Assembly: GCF_900108335.1 (NCBI RefSeq)
Contig: NZ_FNVT01000009.1
Location: 363,115-427,114, forward strand
Reading direction: 5' to 3'
DNA length: 64,000 nt
DNA from: Nonomuraea solani
GTDB lineage: Bacteria; Actinomycetota; Actinomycetes; Streptosporangiales; Streptosporangiaceae
Shown piece after piece: positions 1-12,700 of this stretch. The notes under the pieces were generated by a model. The model was not told where the DNA came from and made no database searches. It saw nothing but the letters and a program-made list of their open reading frames with translations. The translations under genes and the position numbers were made by a program. The first letter of the stretch is position 1. Every line of letters begins with the position of its first letter.

Positions 1-718
1 CGGCCAGGACGTCCTCGACGAAGCCTTCGTCGGCCGCGCGGAAGGAGCCCGCCTCCGGGTCGAAGGTGAACTGCACAGTGAAGACCGCGCTGCTGTTGGC
101 GTAGATGTACTTGTGCTCGTACGGCGTGCCACCGACCCTGGCCTTCTGCTCCGGATCGAGGTCGAGCGGGATCTTCCACACCTCCGCGTCACCACGGCCG
201 GCGCCCCGGAACTCGGGCAGCGTCTCGCGGGCGGCACGGGCGTCGCTCGCCATCACGATGAGCCGGTCGTTGCGCCCGATGACCTTGGTCGCGAACTGCT
301 GGGTCGCCGCACGTACGCGCGGCCTGAGCGTGGCACCCTCAGAGCTGTCGGTGAACTCGACCGCCGCGACGAGCGCGTTGAGCACCGACCGGCGTGGCGC
401 CGGGCCGGCGAACCACGTCTTGGCCTCGTTGTACGGGCCGACCCAGACCAGGCAGCTGTTCGTGCGGTCGATGCTCTCGTGGAGGGTGAGGTCGTAGCCG
501 TGGCGGCGGAAGGTCTCGACCCGGCCACCCGGGAAGATGTGCGTGGGCAGGGCGCTGTTGCCGCCCTTCTGGACCAGCGTGAAGGCGTGGGCGAAACCCG
601 GCCCTGCCATCTTGGTGAGTCCGTGCCATTCGAGCGCGCCCACCGAGTCCGGCAGCTCGATCGTCAGCCGGGCGGCATCAGCCGCGGCGCGCGTGAACCG
701 GGAAAGCATGATCGTCAT
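1..718 (-). CDS. Unknown protein, 3' end beyond the window
   Basis: An open frame of 239 codons runs without a stop from an ATG at 718 to the window edge, so the C-terminus is missing. The frame begins MTIMLSRFTRAAADAA; a second in-frame ATG lies at 709. A GGGGGCACC stretch a few bases upstream is a possible weak ribosome site. The product looks soluble, with no signal peptide or membrane helix. I do not recognise the family. It faces away from the FG-GAP/RHS unit and probably belongs to a different transcript. The coding call rests on the long frame and strong third-position GC, which fits better than the opposing frames. Confidence 0.6.
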   Translation of the reverse strand, partial: MTIMLSRFTRAAADAARLTIELPDSVGALEWHGLTKMAGPGFAHAFTLVQKGGNSALPTHIFPGGRVETFRRHGYDLTLHESIDRTNSCLVWVGPYNEAKTWFAGPAPRRSVLNALVAAVEFTDSSEGATLRPRVRAATQQFATKVIGRNDRLIVMASDARAARETLPEFRGAGRGDAEVWKIPLDLDPEQKARVGGTPYEHKYIYANSSAVFTVQFTFDPEAGSFRAADEGFVEDVLA

Positions 719-1155
719 AAAGGTGCCCCCAGAAAGAGCGATCTCCCCAGACCGCATGATCATTGCCAGCTTAGACATTACGAGAACGCCACCCGACATA
801 GCAATAGATAAGGCGATAACAGGACTTTCCTGATGTGACTAATACGCCCACGACGGCCGTGGAGCGGCGACCTGACGACGGAGCGCAGCCGGCTGATGCC
901 GCAGCACCAAGATCTCCAGGCCCTGGGATGCCTGTGACCAGGCAAGCAGCGCGATCCGGCCGCAAAACGATCAAGTGCAGCGGATGAATCGAATATGCAA
1001 ACCCCACACCACCGTCAATGGTGTGACGTACAACTCAGGTTGACACCAGCTACATCAATAGTTTAGGCGGATTTCAACCCTAGGGTTGACGCCACGATCG
1101 CTTTATTTCGATAGCTTCGCCGCGTTCTGTCTTGTCTAGGCGGAGGTCGGCATCA
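719..1155. other. Divergent intergenic region, no gene seen
   Basis: This 437-bp stretch separates the minus-strand partial gene from the FG-GAP gene. It is more AT-rich than its surroundings and contains a short hairpin (CACACCA / TGGTGTG, about 1005-1025) and a 16-bp palindrome described separately. I found no convincing short gene in it. Confidence 0.5.
1074..1089. promoter_or_regulatory. Perfect 16-bp palindrome, candidate operator
   Basis: TCAACCCTAGGGTTGA is a perfect palindrome lying 67 bp before the start of the FG-GAP gene. Its right half runs into TTGACG, which resembles a -35 box, so a bound regulator could cover the promoter. The regulatory role is inferred from position and symmetry only. 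Confidence 0.4.
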
Positions 1156-3768
1156 ATGGCCAGGAATCGCCTGCTCAGTTGGTTATGCACCCTAACGTTG
1201 ATCGCGTCGGTAACGGTGACCGGCCTGGCGCCCTCCACCGCGTACGCGGCCGCTCCCTGTGCCGCCGCCAACCTGTATGCCCGGCAGGTGATTACCCCTG
1301 CCACGGCCACCGCCGGAGCCAGGTTCGGTGCGACCTCCGTCAGCGGCGACTTCAATAGGGACGGCTTCGCGGACGTGGCCATAGGCGCGCCCGGTGACTC
1401 CGTGTCAGGCGTGTCAGGCGGCACCGTGACCCTGTTCAAGGGATCGGCGAACGGCCTGGTCACCCCCGGCATCCGCCTCACCCAGGCCAGTGTGGGGGGC
1501 GGGGTCGAAGCCGGTGATCGATTCGGAGCCGCGCTGGCGGCGGGTGACTTCAACAAGGATGGCCATACCGACCTCGCCGTGGGCTCGCCGGGTGAGGCAG
1601 TGGGTTCGGCCGCCAAAGCCGGCGCGATCGCCGTCTTCCCCGGCGGCTCGGGTGGGCTGTCGGGCGGCAACTGGTTCGACCAGACGACAGGTGACGGCGG
1701 CGACGAGGCCGGCGACACCTTCGGCACCGCGCTGGCGGCCGGTGACCTGAACGGCGACGGGTATGCCGATCTGGCCATCGGCGTGCCGGGCGAGATCCCG
1801 GCCGCTGAGACGGCCAAGGGCGGCTCCATCTACGTGTACAAGGGTTCGTCGAGCGGCATCGTCAAGGGGTGGGCGGCCAAGCAGGAGGACGCCGGCGGGA
1901 GTACCGAGGCAGGTGACAGGTTCGGAGCGTCGCTCGCGGCCGGCAACGTGACCGGCAGCGGGCACGCCGACCTCATCGTGGGCGCTCCCGCGGAGGCGCC
2001 GGGCTCCGACCCGGCCGGCAGCGGCGGCATCTACATCATCCCGGGCGCCGCCTCGGGTAAGGCCGCCGGGTTCGGAATGACCCAGGAGGGCAACGGCGGC
2101 GGCAACGAAGCCGGGGACAACTTCGGCGCCACGCTCGTCATCGGCAACTTCGACAAGGACGGCTACGCCGACCTCGCCGTCGGCGTCCCGGGTGAGGTGC
2201 AGGGCACCGATGTGAAGAGCGGCTCGGTCGTGGTACTTCCGGGCGCCGCCACCAAGCTGGACACGGCGTTCTGGCTGCAGGAGAGCGGCGGGGCCGAGGA
2301 AGCCGCCGCGGGCGACAGGTTCGGCGCCACGCTGGCGAGCGGCGACGCCGACCGCGATGGGCATGCCGACCTGATCATCGGCGCGCCGGGCAAGTCGTAC
2401 GGCCCGGCGGGGGCCGGGGTGGCCTTCCTGTTCCGTGGCGGCCCTCGCCGGGCGAACTCCACGGTCAGCCTCACGACCGGCCGCCGTATCACCCAAATCG
2501 ACGCCGGTGATGTCAACGAGGGCGGTGACAACTTCGGCTCGGCCGCAGCGCTCGCCGACTTCAACGGCGACGGCAAGGGCGAGGCGGTCATCGGCGCCGC
2601 GGGTGAAGGACTGAGCGGCCGGCCCACCTCGGGCACCGCCGTGTCGTTGTCACGGCTGACCCCGGCCACCTCGGCGCCCGTGCCGGTCGCGTCGTACACG
2701 CCCACGGCCGCCCGGCAGGCCTCGCCCATTCCCGGCGCACAGGTCGGGCCGCTGGCGTACGCCTACACCGACAACATCGGCCGGCTGCTGCACGGCCACC
2801 AACCTGACCCTGACAACTTCGGCTCTGTGCAGTGGACGGCGATCTCCGGCACAGAGGCTTACACCGGGCGGCCCGCGCTCGGCGAACAGGCTGATGGGCG
2901 GCCGCAGATCGCCGGCCACAACGCCGCCGGCCCGATCTCGACGATCACCCAAGCCACGAAGAACACGCCCGGTTGGGCGGCGTGGCTGCCCGGCGATATC
3001 CCCATGGCCTCGCATGCGACGATCGGCAGGCTGGAGGACGGCCGGCCGGTGGCCTTCGCCGTGGACACCGGTGGTGTGCTGTGGGCACTGCCGCAAACCG
3101 CGGCGGCCGGGCCGTACACCTCGTGGATCAGCCTCGGCGTTGCCGGGTTCGGCGGCGTCACGCCAGAGGTCGCCACGGTCAGCGGCGGGATCAGGGTCTT
3201 CGCCGTGGACTCCGCAGGGATGCTGCGGACCATGCTCTACGCCAACGGCTCAGTCACCGGGTGCACGAGCATCGGCCAGCCGGGCCTGACGGTGACGCCG
3301 ACGGTCGTGGTCTATCCCGGCAGCAAGATCCGGCTGTTCGTCCGCGGTGAGGACGGGACGGTCCTCACCAAGCGGCAGGACGACGCCGGGGTGTTCCCCG
3401 ACGCCTGGGAACGGGTGCCGGGCTTCACCGCGGCAGGGCAGCCCTCAGCTCTGATCAGCCCGCTGAGCGGCAAGACCGAGATCGTCGCCCGTGGCGCGGA
3501 CGGGGCCGTCTACAGCACCGGCGAGAGCGTACAGGGCTCCGGGACATGGCGGGACTGGGCGCGGGTCACGTTCGATCCCGACACGAGCGCGACCGATCCC
3601 ACCGCGTTCGCCTTCACCAACGCCAACGGCCCTTCGTGGGCCTTCCTGTTCCGCACCGCGGACAACCTGACGCGGGTCTACCAGGTCTCCTCGCAGGTGG
3701 CCGCCGCTCAGGAGCAGGGCGACGCCGTGACGTTCACCCGCAAGGAACTCCCCGAGCCTCCTCGTTAG
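1156..3768 (+). CDS. Secreted FG-GAP repeat (integrin-alpha-like propeller) protein
   Basis: This 870-residue exported protein starts at the ATG at 1156, nine bases after GGAGG; an upstream in-frame TTG at 1132 lacks a site. A signal peptide covers about residues 1-32 (RNRLLSWLCTLTLIASV ... AYAAAP). Seven FG-GAP units follow at roughly residues 45-500, each with an FGA-x-L-A-x-GDFN-x-DG core and a DL-x-G-x-PGE tail. The DxNxDG loops are Ca-binding in the family, and seven units suggest a seven-bladed propeller. The last 330 residues look like a second lectin-type propeller with W/G-rich repeats. Only ten bases separate it from the giant RHS gene, so the two are probably co-transcribed. It may be an adhesion or delivery partner for that protein, which is inference. 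Confidence 0.85.
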   Translation: MARNRLLSWLCTLTLIASVTVTGLAPSTAYAAAPCAAANLYARQVITPATATAGARFGATSVSGDFNRDGFADVAIGAPGDSVSGVSGGTVTLFKGSANGLVTPGIRLTQASVGGGVEAGDRFGAALAAGDFNKDGHTDLAVGSPGEAVGSAAKAGAIAVFPGGSGGLSGGNWFDQTTGDGGDEAGDTFGTALAAGDLNGDGYADLAIGVPGEIPAAETAKGGSIYVYKGSSSGIVKGWAAKQEDAGGSTEAGDRFGASLAAGNVTGSGHADLIVGAPAEAPGSDPAGSGGIYIIPGAASGKAAGFGMTQEGNGGGNEAGDNFGATLVIGNFDKDGYADLAVGVPGEVQGTDVKSGSVVVLPGAATKLDTAFWLQESGGAEEAAAGDRFGATLASGDADRDGHADLIIGAPGKSYGPAGAGVAFLFRGGPRRANSTVSLTTGRRITQIDAGDVNEGGDNFGSAAALADFNGDGKGEAVIGAAGEGLSGRPTSGTAVSLSRLTPATSAPVPVASYTPTAARQASPIPGAQVGPLAYAYTDNIGRLLHGHQPDPDNFGSVQWTAISGTEAYTGRPALGEQADGRPQIAGHNAAGPISTITQATKNTPGWAAWLPGDIPMASHATIGRLEDGRPVAFAVDTGGVLWALPQTAAAGPYTSWISLGVAGFGGVTPEVATVSGGIRVFAVDSAGMLRTMLYANGSVTGCTSIGQPGLTVTPTVVVYPGSKIRLFVRGEDGTVLTKRQDDAGVFPDAWERVPGFTAAGQPSALISPLSGKTEIVARGADGAVYSTGESVQGSGTWRDWARVTFDPDTSATDPTAFAFTNANGPSWAFLFRTADNLTRVYQVSSQVAAAQEQGDAVTFTRKELPEPPR

Positions 3769-3778
3769 GGAGAAGACC

Positions 3779-6700
3779 ATGGAGACGCGGCGTTCGAAGG
3801 CCGTCACGTGGATACTGGTCGTCCTCCTGGCCGTATCGGCCGGCACCGTGGTCGTGAACCCTCCGGCTTGGCGCCCACGGCCCTCGGCCCAGGAGTGGGG
3901 ATCAGCGGCCGGGCTCGGCCACGTGGTCGGCGCGCGCAATGACACGCGGCCGAGAACGTTGCGCTCCACGTATCCTCTGGCGCGGGCTTCGCAACCGCCT
4001 CCACCTCCGAATCAAGCGACCGTCGGGCAGGCTCCTGTCCCCGAGGAACGACCAGGCACGCGGACCGGCCGAGAATTGGTCGGCGCCCGCACCGCCTATA
4101 CGCGGACCTTCGCCCACGCCGATGGCAGGCAAACCACCGAGTTCTCCTCCCGCCCGCTGCATTACCAGGGTCCTGACGCGATCTGGCGGCCGATCGACAC
4201 GCGGGTGGTGCCCGCGGGCGGAGGCGCGCAGGCCGCATCGGGGCGGGGATGGCGGAACGCGGCGGACGCGGTCGACATCAGGCTCGCTCCCCGGGCCGGC
4301 TCCGGTGATGTCGTACGGCTCGCCTTGGACGCCGATCACGAGATCGCCTACGGGCTTCTGGGTGCCGCGCCCGCCGCGGGCCGGGCCAGGCGGCACAGCG
4401 TGCGGTACCCGGGCGTGTTGACGGACACGGATCTGAACGTCGTGGTCACCGCGGGCGGGATGAAGAAGACCATGGTGCTGCGGTCGCCCGACGCACCGGG
4501 CACGTTCCTGTTCTCTCTGAGAACGCGGAACCTGACCGCCAGGATGGACGGCGGGCGCGTGCTCTTCACCGACGAAGCGGGCCGGACGCGGGCGGTGGTG
4601 CCCGCCACCCTCATGCGGGACTCGGCCACCGTCCCGGCCCGCTCCCCGGGGGTCTCCTACGAGCTCGTCACGGTCGGCGGCGCCCAGGCGCTCAAGGTGA
4701 GCGCGGACCGCGCCTGGCTGCGGGCCCCGAGCCGGAAGTACCCGGTGATGATCGATCCGCCTGTGGAGGCCGCGACCGCCGGGGCCGGCATGTCAGTCGG
4801 CGACGACGGCAGCACCGGCGGCGGCCAGATCCTAGCGCTCGGCAGGCGGTCCGCGGCCTACGTGGCCTTCCCTCAGCTGGACGAGAAGCTCAAGTACCAC
4901 CGGATCTTCGGTGCCAGCCTGTGGATGGTCAATTACGACTCGGGCACGTGCCGGGCGCGGCCGGTCACCGTCCACCCGGTCATGCAGGCGTGGACGGCGG
5001 GCTCCGGGTACTCCTATCCGGGCCCCGGTGTCGGGCCTGCGTTGACGCGCAAGTCGTTCTCGTACGGACACATCGCCCTCGGCGCCACCCGATCGAAGTG
5101 CCCGACCAAGCCCGTGGTGTTCGATCTGGGAACCGGCGGCCGGGACCTGATCCAGCGCTGGGTGAACGGCCGGCAGGCGAACTATGGGCTGTCGGCGCGC
5201 GATGCCTCCCCCGACGGGCTGGGCAGCAAGAAGTTCACCGGGCACGACACGGCCAACCCCCCGCGGCTGTTCGTGACGCACAGCCCGTACAACGCCACCT
5301 ACGCGCTCACGAACGCGGTACCCAATCCGCCGGTCACCCAGGCTCAGAGCGGCAAGATCAAAATCACCGTGACCAATATCGGCGCGGAGACCTGGACCCC
5401 GGCGACCTACTATCTGGGCTACCGCGTCTACGACGCCAAGGGAAAGCTGGTCATCCAGCGGCGCTCGGCGAATCTCACCCAGAACGTCGCGAGAAACTCC
5501 AAGGTCAAGCTGGACGCGGAGATCAAGCCGCTCAAACCCGGAACGTACTCCATCGACTTCACCATGGTGCACACCGGCGGGCCGGTCTTCACCGACCACC
5601 AGGTGCCGCCGATCCGGCTGATCCTGAAGATCATCGACATTCCGCCGGTCCTGCAGGAGGTATATCCGCCCAACGGCTACCAGGCTCCGACGCTCACCCC
5701 GCAGTTGTGGGCCACCGCCGTGGACTTGGACGCCCCTCCGGGGTCGGCGCTGTCGTACAAGTTCGAGGTCTGCGAGAAGACCGACAGCGGCGGCACGACG
5801 GGCTGCTTCGACTCGGGGTACGTCCCGACGCACGCCTGGACGGTCCCGACCGGCAAGCTCTTCTGGAGCAAGACCTACCAGTGGCGGGTGTTCGTCAAAG
5901 ACGGCACGACTGAGGTGCCCTCCCCCCGGGTCACGCTGCTGACCTGGGTGCCGCAGCCGGAGCTGACCTCGCGGGTGGCGGGCTCGCCACAGGGCGCGCA
6001 GGACAACGCATTCGATCCGCAGACCGGCAACTACTCCACCGATGTCGTGGACGCGGCCACGTCCGATCTGAACGTGACGCGCGTCTACAACAGCGCCGAT
6101 CCGCGCAGGAGCACGATCTTCGGGGCGGGCTGGACAACCCAGTTCGACATGCGCGTCGTGCCCGATCAGGACGGCTCGGGCAACGTGGTGGTCAGCTACG
6201 CCGACGGGCAGCAGGTGCGCTATGGCCGTAACCCCGACGGCGGCTACGCACCTCCGCCGGGCCGTCAGGCGACGCTCACCGCCGACGCCTCCGGCCGTTG
6301 GAAACTGACCGACAAGTCAGGTACGACGTACGAATTCGGCAGCGACAAACTGTCCAAGATCACCGACGCGAACTTCCAGCCCCTCACTCTCACCTACGAC
6401 CTCAACGGCAGAGTGTCCAAGGCCACCAGCCGACCGGGCGGGCGCTCACTGACCTTCACCTGGTCGGGCGCGCACGTGGCGAGCCTGAGCACCGACTCTG
6501 TGGACGGCAAGCCGCTGACCTGGTCCTACACCTACAACGGCGACCTGCTCAGCAAAGTCTGCGCGCCAGACGCCGCCTGCACCGTCTACGACTACACCAC
6601 CGGTTCTCACTACCGCAGCGCGGTGCTGGACTCCCGTCCCGAGGCCTACTACCGGCTCGGTGAGGACGAGGGAGTCACCGCGGCCAGCGAGGTCGCCGTC

Positions 6701-9700
6701 AACCTCGGCAAGGACGCGGGCAGCCATGCCAACGTGACGCTCGCCTCCCCTGGCGCGCTCGCCGGGACCGGTGACACCGCCGCGTCGTTCAACGGCACCA
6801 CCTCGCAGGTGGATCTGCCGCCCGGCACTGTGAAGAAGACCCGGGATCTGGCCATCGAACTATGGTTCAAGAACAGCGTGACCGGCTCCGGCGGCCCGCT
6901 CGTCGGATACCAGGACAAACCCCTCGGCACCACGCCGGGCATCGGTGTGCCCCTCCTGTACGTCGGCACCGACGGCCTGCTTCGGGGCCGGTTCTGGAGC
7001 GGCGGCACCATCACGCCGATCACCGCACCCACGCCGGTCAACGACGGCCGCTGGCACCACGCCGTGTTGTCCGCCATGGGCTCCACGCAGACCCTCTACC
7101 TGGACGGCAAGACCGTCGGCACGCTCACCGGCCAGACCCCGAATCACATCACGCTCACCCACAACCAGATCGGCGCCGCCGCCGTGGCCCCGACCGCGTC
7201 CTGGCCGGGGTGGGGCGCGCAGACTCGCAGGTCGTATGCGGGCGTCATCGATGAGGTGGCGATCTACCAGCACCCGCTCGGCCCCGACTCCGTCGCGACG
7301 CACCACCGCGAAGGGCTCGCGGCGGCCGGCGCGCTGGCGAAGGTGACACTACCGAGCGGCAAGGTCGCGGCCGAGGTCGGCTACGACGTCCAGCAGGACC
7401 GAGTTTCGGAGTACACCGACGCCGACGGCGGCACCTGGCAGCTCAAGCGCCCGGTCGTGTACGGCGGCGACACCGACCTGCGCAGGGCCGTCGAAGTCCG
7501 CGATCCGTCCGGGTACCCCTACCTCTACGAATACGACGCGCTGGCCGGCCGCATCATCCGGCTGGGCCTTCCCACGGGCCTTACGGTCACCGACCCCGAC
7601 CAGCCGCCCACCCCTCTCCCATCGGCCACACCGACCTACGTCTGCACCTCCCCCGACCCGGGCGACCCGTCCTTCTGCACGACGCTGCCCGGCAACCAGG
7701 GCGAGGCTCCCGACTTCATCGACCATGTCCTGGACGGCGTGACGATCCGCACCTTCGGCTACGACGACCAGGGCTACCTGACCACCATCACCAATGAGAA
7801 CGGCGAGCCGGTCAAGCTCACCTATGACAAACGCGGCAACATCCTCACCCGGACCACCTGCCGGGCCGACAAGAACTGCCAGACGGTCTCCTACACGTAT
7901 CCGCCGGTGAGCAACCCGGCCGACCCGCGCAACGACCTGCCGACCGAGGTCCGCGATGGCCGTTCCACAGGCACGAGCGACAACCGCTATCGCACCGTGT
8001 ACTCCTACACCGCCTCCGGGAATCTCCTCTTACGAACCGACCCCGAAGGCGGCCAGGTCAGGTACGCCTACACCACCGGCTCCGAACCCGCTCCCGGTGG
8101 CGGCGCCATGCCCGGCGGCCTGCCGCTGACGATGACGGACGAGCGCGGGGCCGTGACGAAGTACTCCTATTTCGCCAACGGTGACCTCGCCCAGCTCACC
8201 AGCCCGGCGGGGATGGTGACCCACTACACCTACGACACGCTCGGCCGGCTCACCTCCGAGACGGACGTCTCCGACAGCGTCCCGGCCGGCGCGAAGACCA
8301 CGTACACCTACGACGCGTTGTCCCGGCTCACCACGACCACGCGCGCCGCCACCACGAACGCCGTCACCGGCGCCCGCCAACAGCAGCGCGTCACGGCCGC
8401 TTACGACCCCGACGGGAACGTCACCGCGATCAGGTTCGCCGATCTCGCCTCGGACGCACCGCCGAGGGCCGTCGCCTACGACTACGACGACCACAACCGG
8501 GTGGAGCGGGTCATCGACGCGGAGGGGCATGAAAACACCTACGAGTACGACGTGCACGGCAACCTCCTCGCCACGGTGGACTCCCAGGACAACCGGTTCG
8601 AATACCGGTACACCTCACGCGGCATGATCGCCGAGGTGCGCCTGCGGGACTTCGACGGCGACCCGGAAGGGGCTCCGGAGACGGGACCGTACCTGGTGCT
8701 GAACTCCTACGCCTACGACCATGCCGGCCGGCTGGCCCGCGAGACCGATGCCATGGGACGCACGGTGACGTACGCGTACTACACCGACGAACTGCTCAAG
8801 AGCGTCACCCAGAAAGACGTCAAGAGCCCCGACGGCAGCAAGCACGACCGCGTCATGGCCTCCTACGCCTACGACGGGGCCGGCAACCCCACCGAACACG
8901 TCACGGACAACGGCGCCACGGTCGTCGCGAACACCTACGACGCGACCGGCCGCGTGGCCTCCTCGACGCTCGACCCCGGTGGCCTCGCCCGCCGCACGAC
9001 CTACCGCTACGACGGCGCCGGCAACGTGACGCAGGTGGCCCGCTCGGGCAAGCCGTCCAACGTCGGCTGGGCGCTGCCGACCGCGCCTGAAACGGTCGAC
9101 ATCACCTACGACGGGCCAGGCCGGGCGATCAAGCAGTCGGTCAGTGCCGGCACCACCACGCTCACCAGCTCGTACGCCTACGACCAGCGTGGTCTGACCG
9201 TCGCCACCACCGACCCGCGCGGCAACCTGCCCGGCGCCGACGCCACCGCGTTCACCACGACCTACGGCTACGACGAGATCGGGCGGCCGATCAGGATGAC
9301 CGGCCCGCCGGTGGCGGCGGAATCCGAAGGCGGCCCGGCGACGACGGTCAGGCCGCAGGAGTTGACCGGGTACAACGCCTTCGACGACACGACCGAGCTC
9401 AAGGACCCGCTCGGCAACGTCACCCGCACCGAGTACGACCGGCTCGGCCGCCCCGTGAAGGCCCTGTCCCCCTCCTACACCCCGCCGGGATCGACCACCC
9501 CGGTCACTCCCACCATCGAGACCCGTTACGACAGCCTGGGCAACGTCGTGGAGCTGATCGACTCGCTCGGCAACTCCACCATGTACACCTACGACCGCCT
9601 CAACCGGCTCCAGGCCGAGGATCGACCGGCCACGACCAACGGTGAGCGAGCCGAATGGCGCTACACCTACGCCCGCACCGGCGAAGTCCTGTCCGTCACC

Positions 9701-12700
9701 GACCCGACCGGCGCCCGGTCCGAGACGACCTATGACGACCTGGGTCGCCCGATCACCGCCACGCAGGTCGAGCGCCGGCCGGTCGCCCGAGACCTCGTCA
9801 CTCGCTACACCTACGACGACGCCGGGAACACCACCAAGATCCTTTCGCCCAGCGGCCTGGCAACGACCTCCGTCTACGACACCGTGAACCAGCGGATCAA
9901 GACGACGGACGCCGCCGGCGTGAAGACGGAGTACGGCTACGACGCTCTCGGCCGCCAGGTCCGCATCACCGACGGGCTCAACCGGACGAGCAAGCTGACG
10001 TTCGACGGTTTCGGGCGACTGGCCACCCTGGCCGACCTCAGTCCCTCGGGCGCCGAGCTACGCAAGCGCGAGTTCGTCTACGACGCCGTGGGCAACCCCA
10101 CCGTGACCATCGACCGGGAATGCCACAAGACAACCTTCGCCTTCGACGCCCTGAACCGGCTGACCGAACAGATCGAGGAGGTCAGTGACACCGCCTCCAT
10201 CACCACGACGTTCGGATACGACGCGGCCGGCTTCCAGAGCCGGTATACCGACGGCCGCGGTAATGCCACGACCTACACGGTCAATTCCCTGGGATTACCG
10301 GAATCGGTCATCGAACCCGCCACCGCCGCCCACCCGGCGCCCGCCGACAGGACGTGGACGGCCGGCTACGACAGGGCCGGCAATCCGATTTCTCTCCTCG
10401 CGCCCGGCGGGGTCAGCCGACGGCGCGTCTACGATGCCGCCCAGCGCCTCGTGGAGGAGACGGGCTCCGGCGCCTCGACGAGCAAACGCACCCTCGCCTA
10501 CGACTTGGCCGGCCGCCTGGTCGCGGCCGGCGAAGACACGTACACCTATAACGACCGCGGCCTGATTCTGTCCGCCGCCGGGCCATCGGGCCAGGCCACC
10601 ATGGCCTACAACGACGAAGGCCAGCTCATCCAGCAGACCGACGTGGCCGGAACCTCCACCTTCGGCTACCGCGGCGGCCGCCTGGACACACTGCGCGACG
10701 GCATCACGGGCGCCAGCCAAACGATCGGGTACGACACCGCCGGGATGACGTCCCGAGTGGATTATGGCGGCGGACGGATCCGCACGTTCGGCTACGACGA
10801 CATGAGCCGGATGGTCAGCGATAACCTCAAGAACGCCGCCGACGACAACGTCCTCTCCAGCACCTACGGCTACGACAACTGCAACAGGACCACCAGTAAG
10901 AAGACCACCGGAACGGCCGGCGCCGCCCAGAACTCCTACACCTACGACTACGCGGGCCGCATCACGTCCTGGACGAAGGACACGACGACCTCGAAGTACG
11001 CCTGGGACGACTCCGGCAACCTGACCGCCGCGGACGGCACCACCAGAACATTCGACGAACGCAACAGACTACGCACGTCCGGTACGTCGACTTACACCTA
11101 CGCACCACGCGGCACCCTGGCCACAGTGAGCGGCCCGAACGGGACGAAGAACTATGAGTCTGACGCTTTGGACCGCCAGACGACGGCCGCGTCGTCCCGT
11201 TACACCTACGACAGCCTCAATCGCCCAGCCACCCGCGACGGCACTCCCTTACGTTACGCCGGTACCGCCCAGCAGCCCTCGGCCGACGACACGTCCCGCT
11301 ACACCCGCAGCCCGGCGGGCGACCTGCTGTCCTTCGACAAGGGCGGCGAGCGGCGCCTGGCCCTGTCCGACAGGCGCAAGGACGTCATCGCCGCCATCGC
11401 CCCCGACGGCTCGCTGACCCAGCCCGCAGGCTCGGCGGCCTACGATCCGTTCGGCGCCATGATCGCCGAGAGCGGGACCATGTCGAACGCCGGTTTCCAC
11501 GGCGACTGGACCGACCCCGGCACCGGCCACGTTCGCCTGGGCGACAACTGGTACGACCCCGAGACAGCCGCCTTCGGTCGTCCCGAGGACCAGTACCCCG
11601 ACCCTGTGCCCAAGTCGATCAACGCCAACCGCTACACCTACGGGCACGGCGCCCCGATCGACATGCTCGACCCCAGCGCGAGTGCGCCGTGCATGTGCAT
11701 CGGCTGGCTGTTCGGCTTCCTGTTCATCTACCCCTGTGTCCACATCGGGCCTCCCGCAGGCGAGAAGTACACCCCCATCGATCCCAACACCGGACAACCG
11801 TTCCGCCCCCCATCGGACCCCGGCGGGCCCCCGGGCAGCGGCAGCCCGCCACGCACGGGCAGCCCGCCGCGCCGACCAGGGCCCACGCCCGAGGAACTCG
11901 CGGCACAGGCCCGCCGCAGGACCGAGGAGGCTCGTAGGCGCGCGGAGCAGCAGGCCAGGAGAAATCCCTATCGACTCGATCCCGACCTGAGCAATCCGGA
12001 TTACGCCAACCCTGGCGACAAGATCACCGAGGATTACAAGCGGCCACCACGCGCCACGAAAGGCACGCACAACGTCATCGCCGACACCGTGCGGTCGCTG
12101 CGGCTGCTCCATGGCAACGCCGTACGCGACGCCGGGTCGGTCGTCACGCCCATCTCCATCCCCACCGCCACACCGCCCGCGCATGCGATCCCCGTCCCGC
12201 TCCCGTCCATCGGTCAGCTCCCGCCGCCTGGACCGGCGGGAGTCGCCCAGGCCGGCAACGGCCAGGACCCACGCCCCATCAAAATCCCTGTCGACATCGG
12301 TGACACGTTCCGCTATCCAATCCCTGGGACGAACGGGGACTACCCCACCTCTCCTGCGACCCCACGCAGAGACGACGACGATGACGGTTGCCGCCCGTTC
12401 AAGCAGTACCTGCCTCTGGACAGCGCCGGCCGCACGACCCAGGCGCGAGCCCAGTTCTGTAGCGCCGCGGACCTGAAGGGTGGCTCGAAAGCGCTTAAGA
12501 GCATCCATCCGTCAGGGTGGCCGACCGGTCCCAACGGGGAGTTCATCAACCCTGGAAACGCCTTCTCCCGCGGACATCTCATCGCCAACCAGCTCGGTGG
12601 CAACGGCCGGGACCCGCGCAATCTGTTCACGATCTACCAGAGGATGAACAACTCGGCGATGAAGCGCTATGAGTACGCGGTCAAGAATGCCGTGCAGAAG

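Noticed and set aside
771..1007. Short minus-strand frame upstream of the FG-GAP gene
   Set aside because: No ribosome site, composition unlike a protein, and it overlaps a likely regulatory region.
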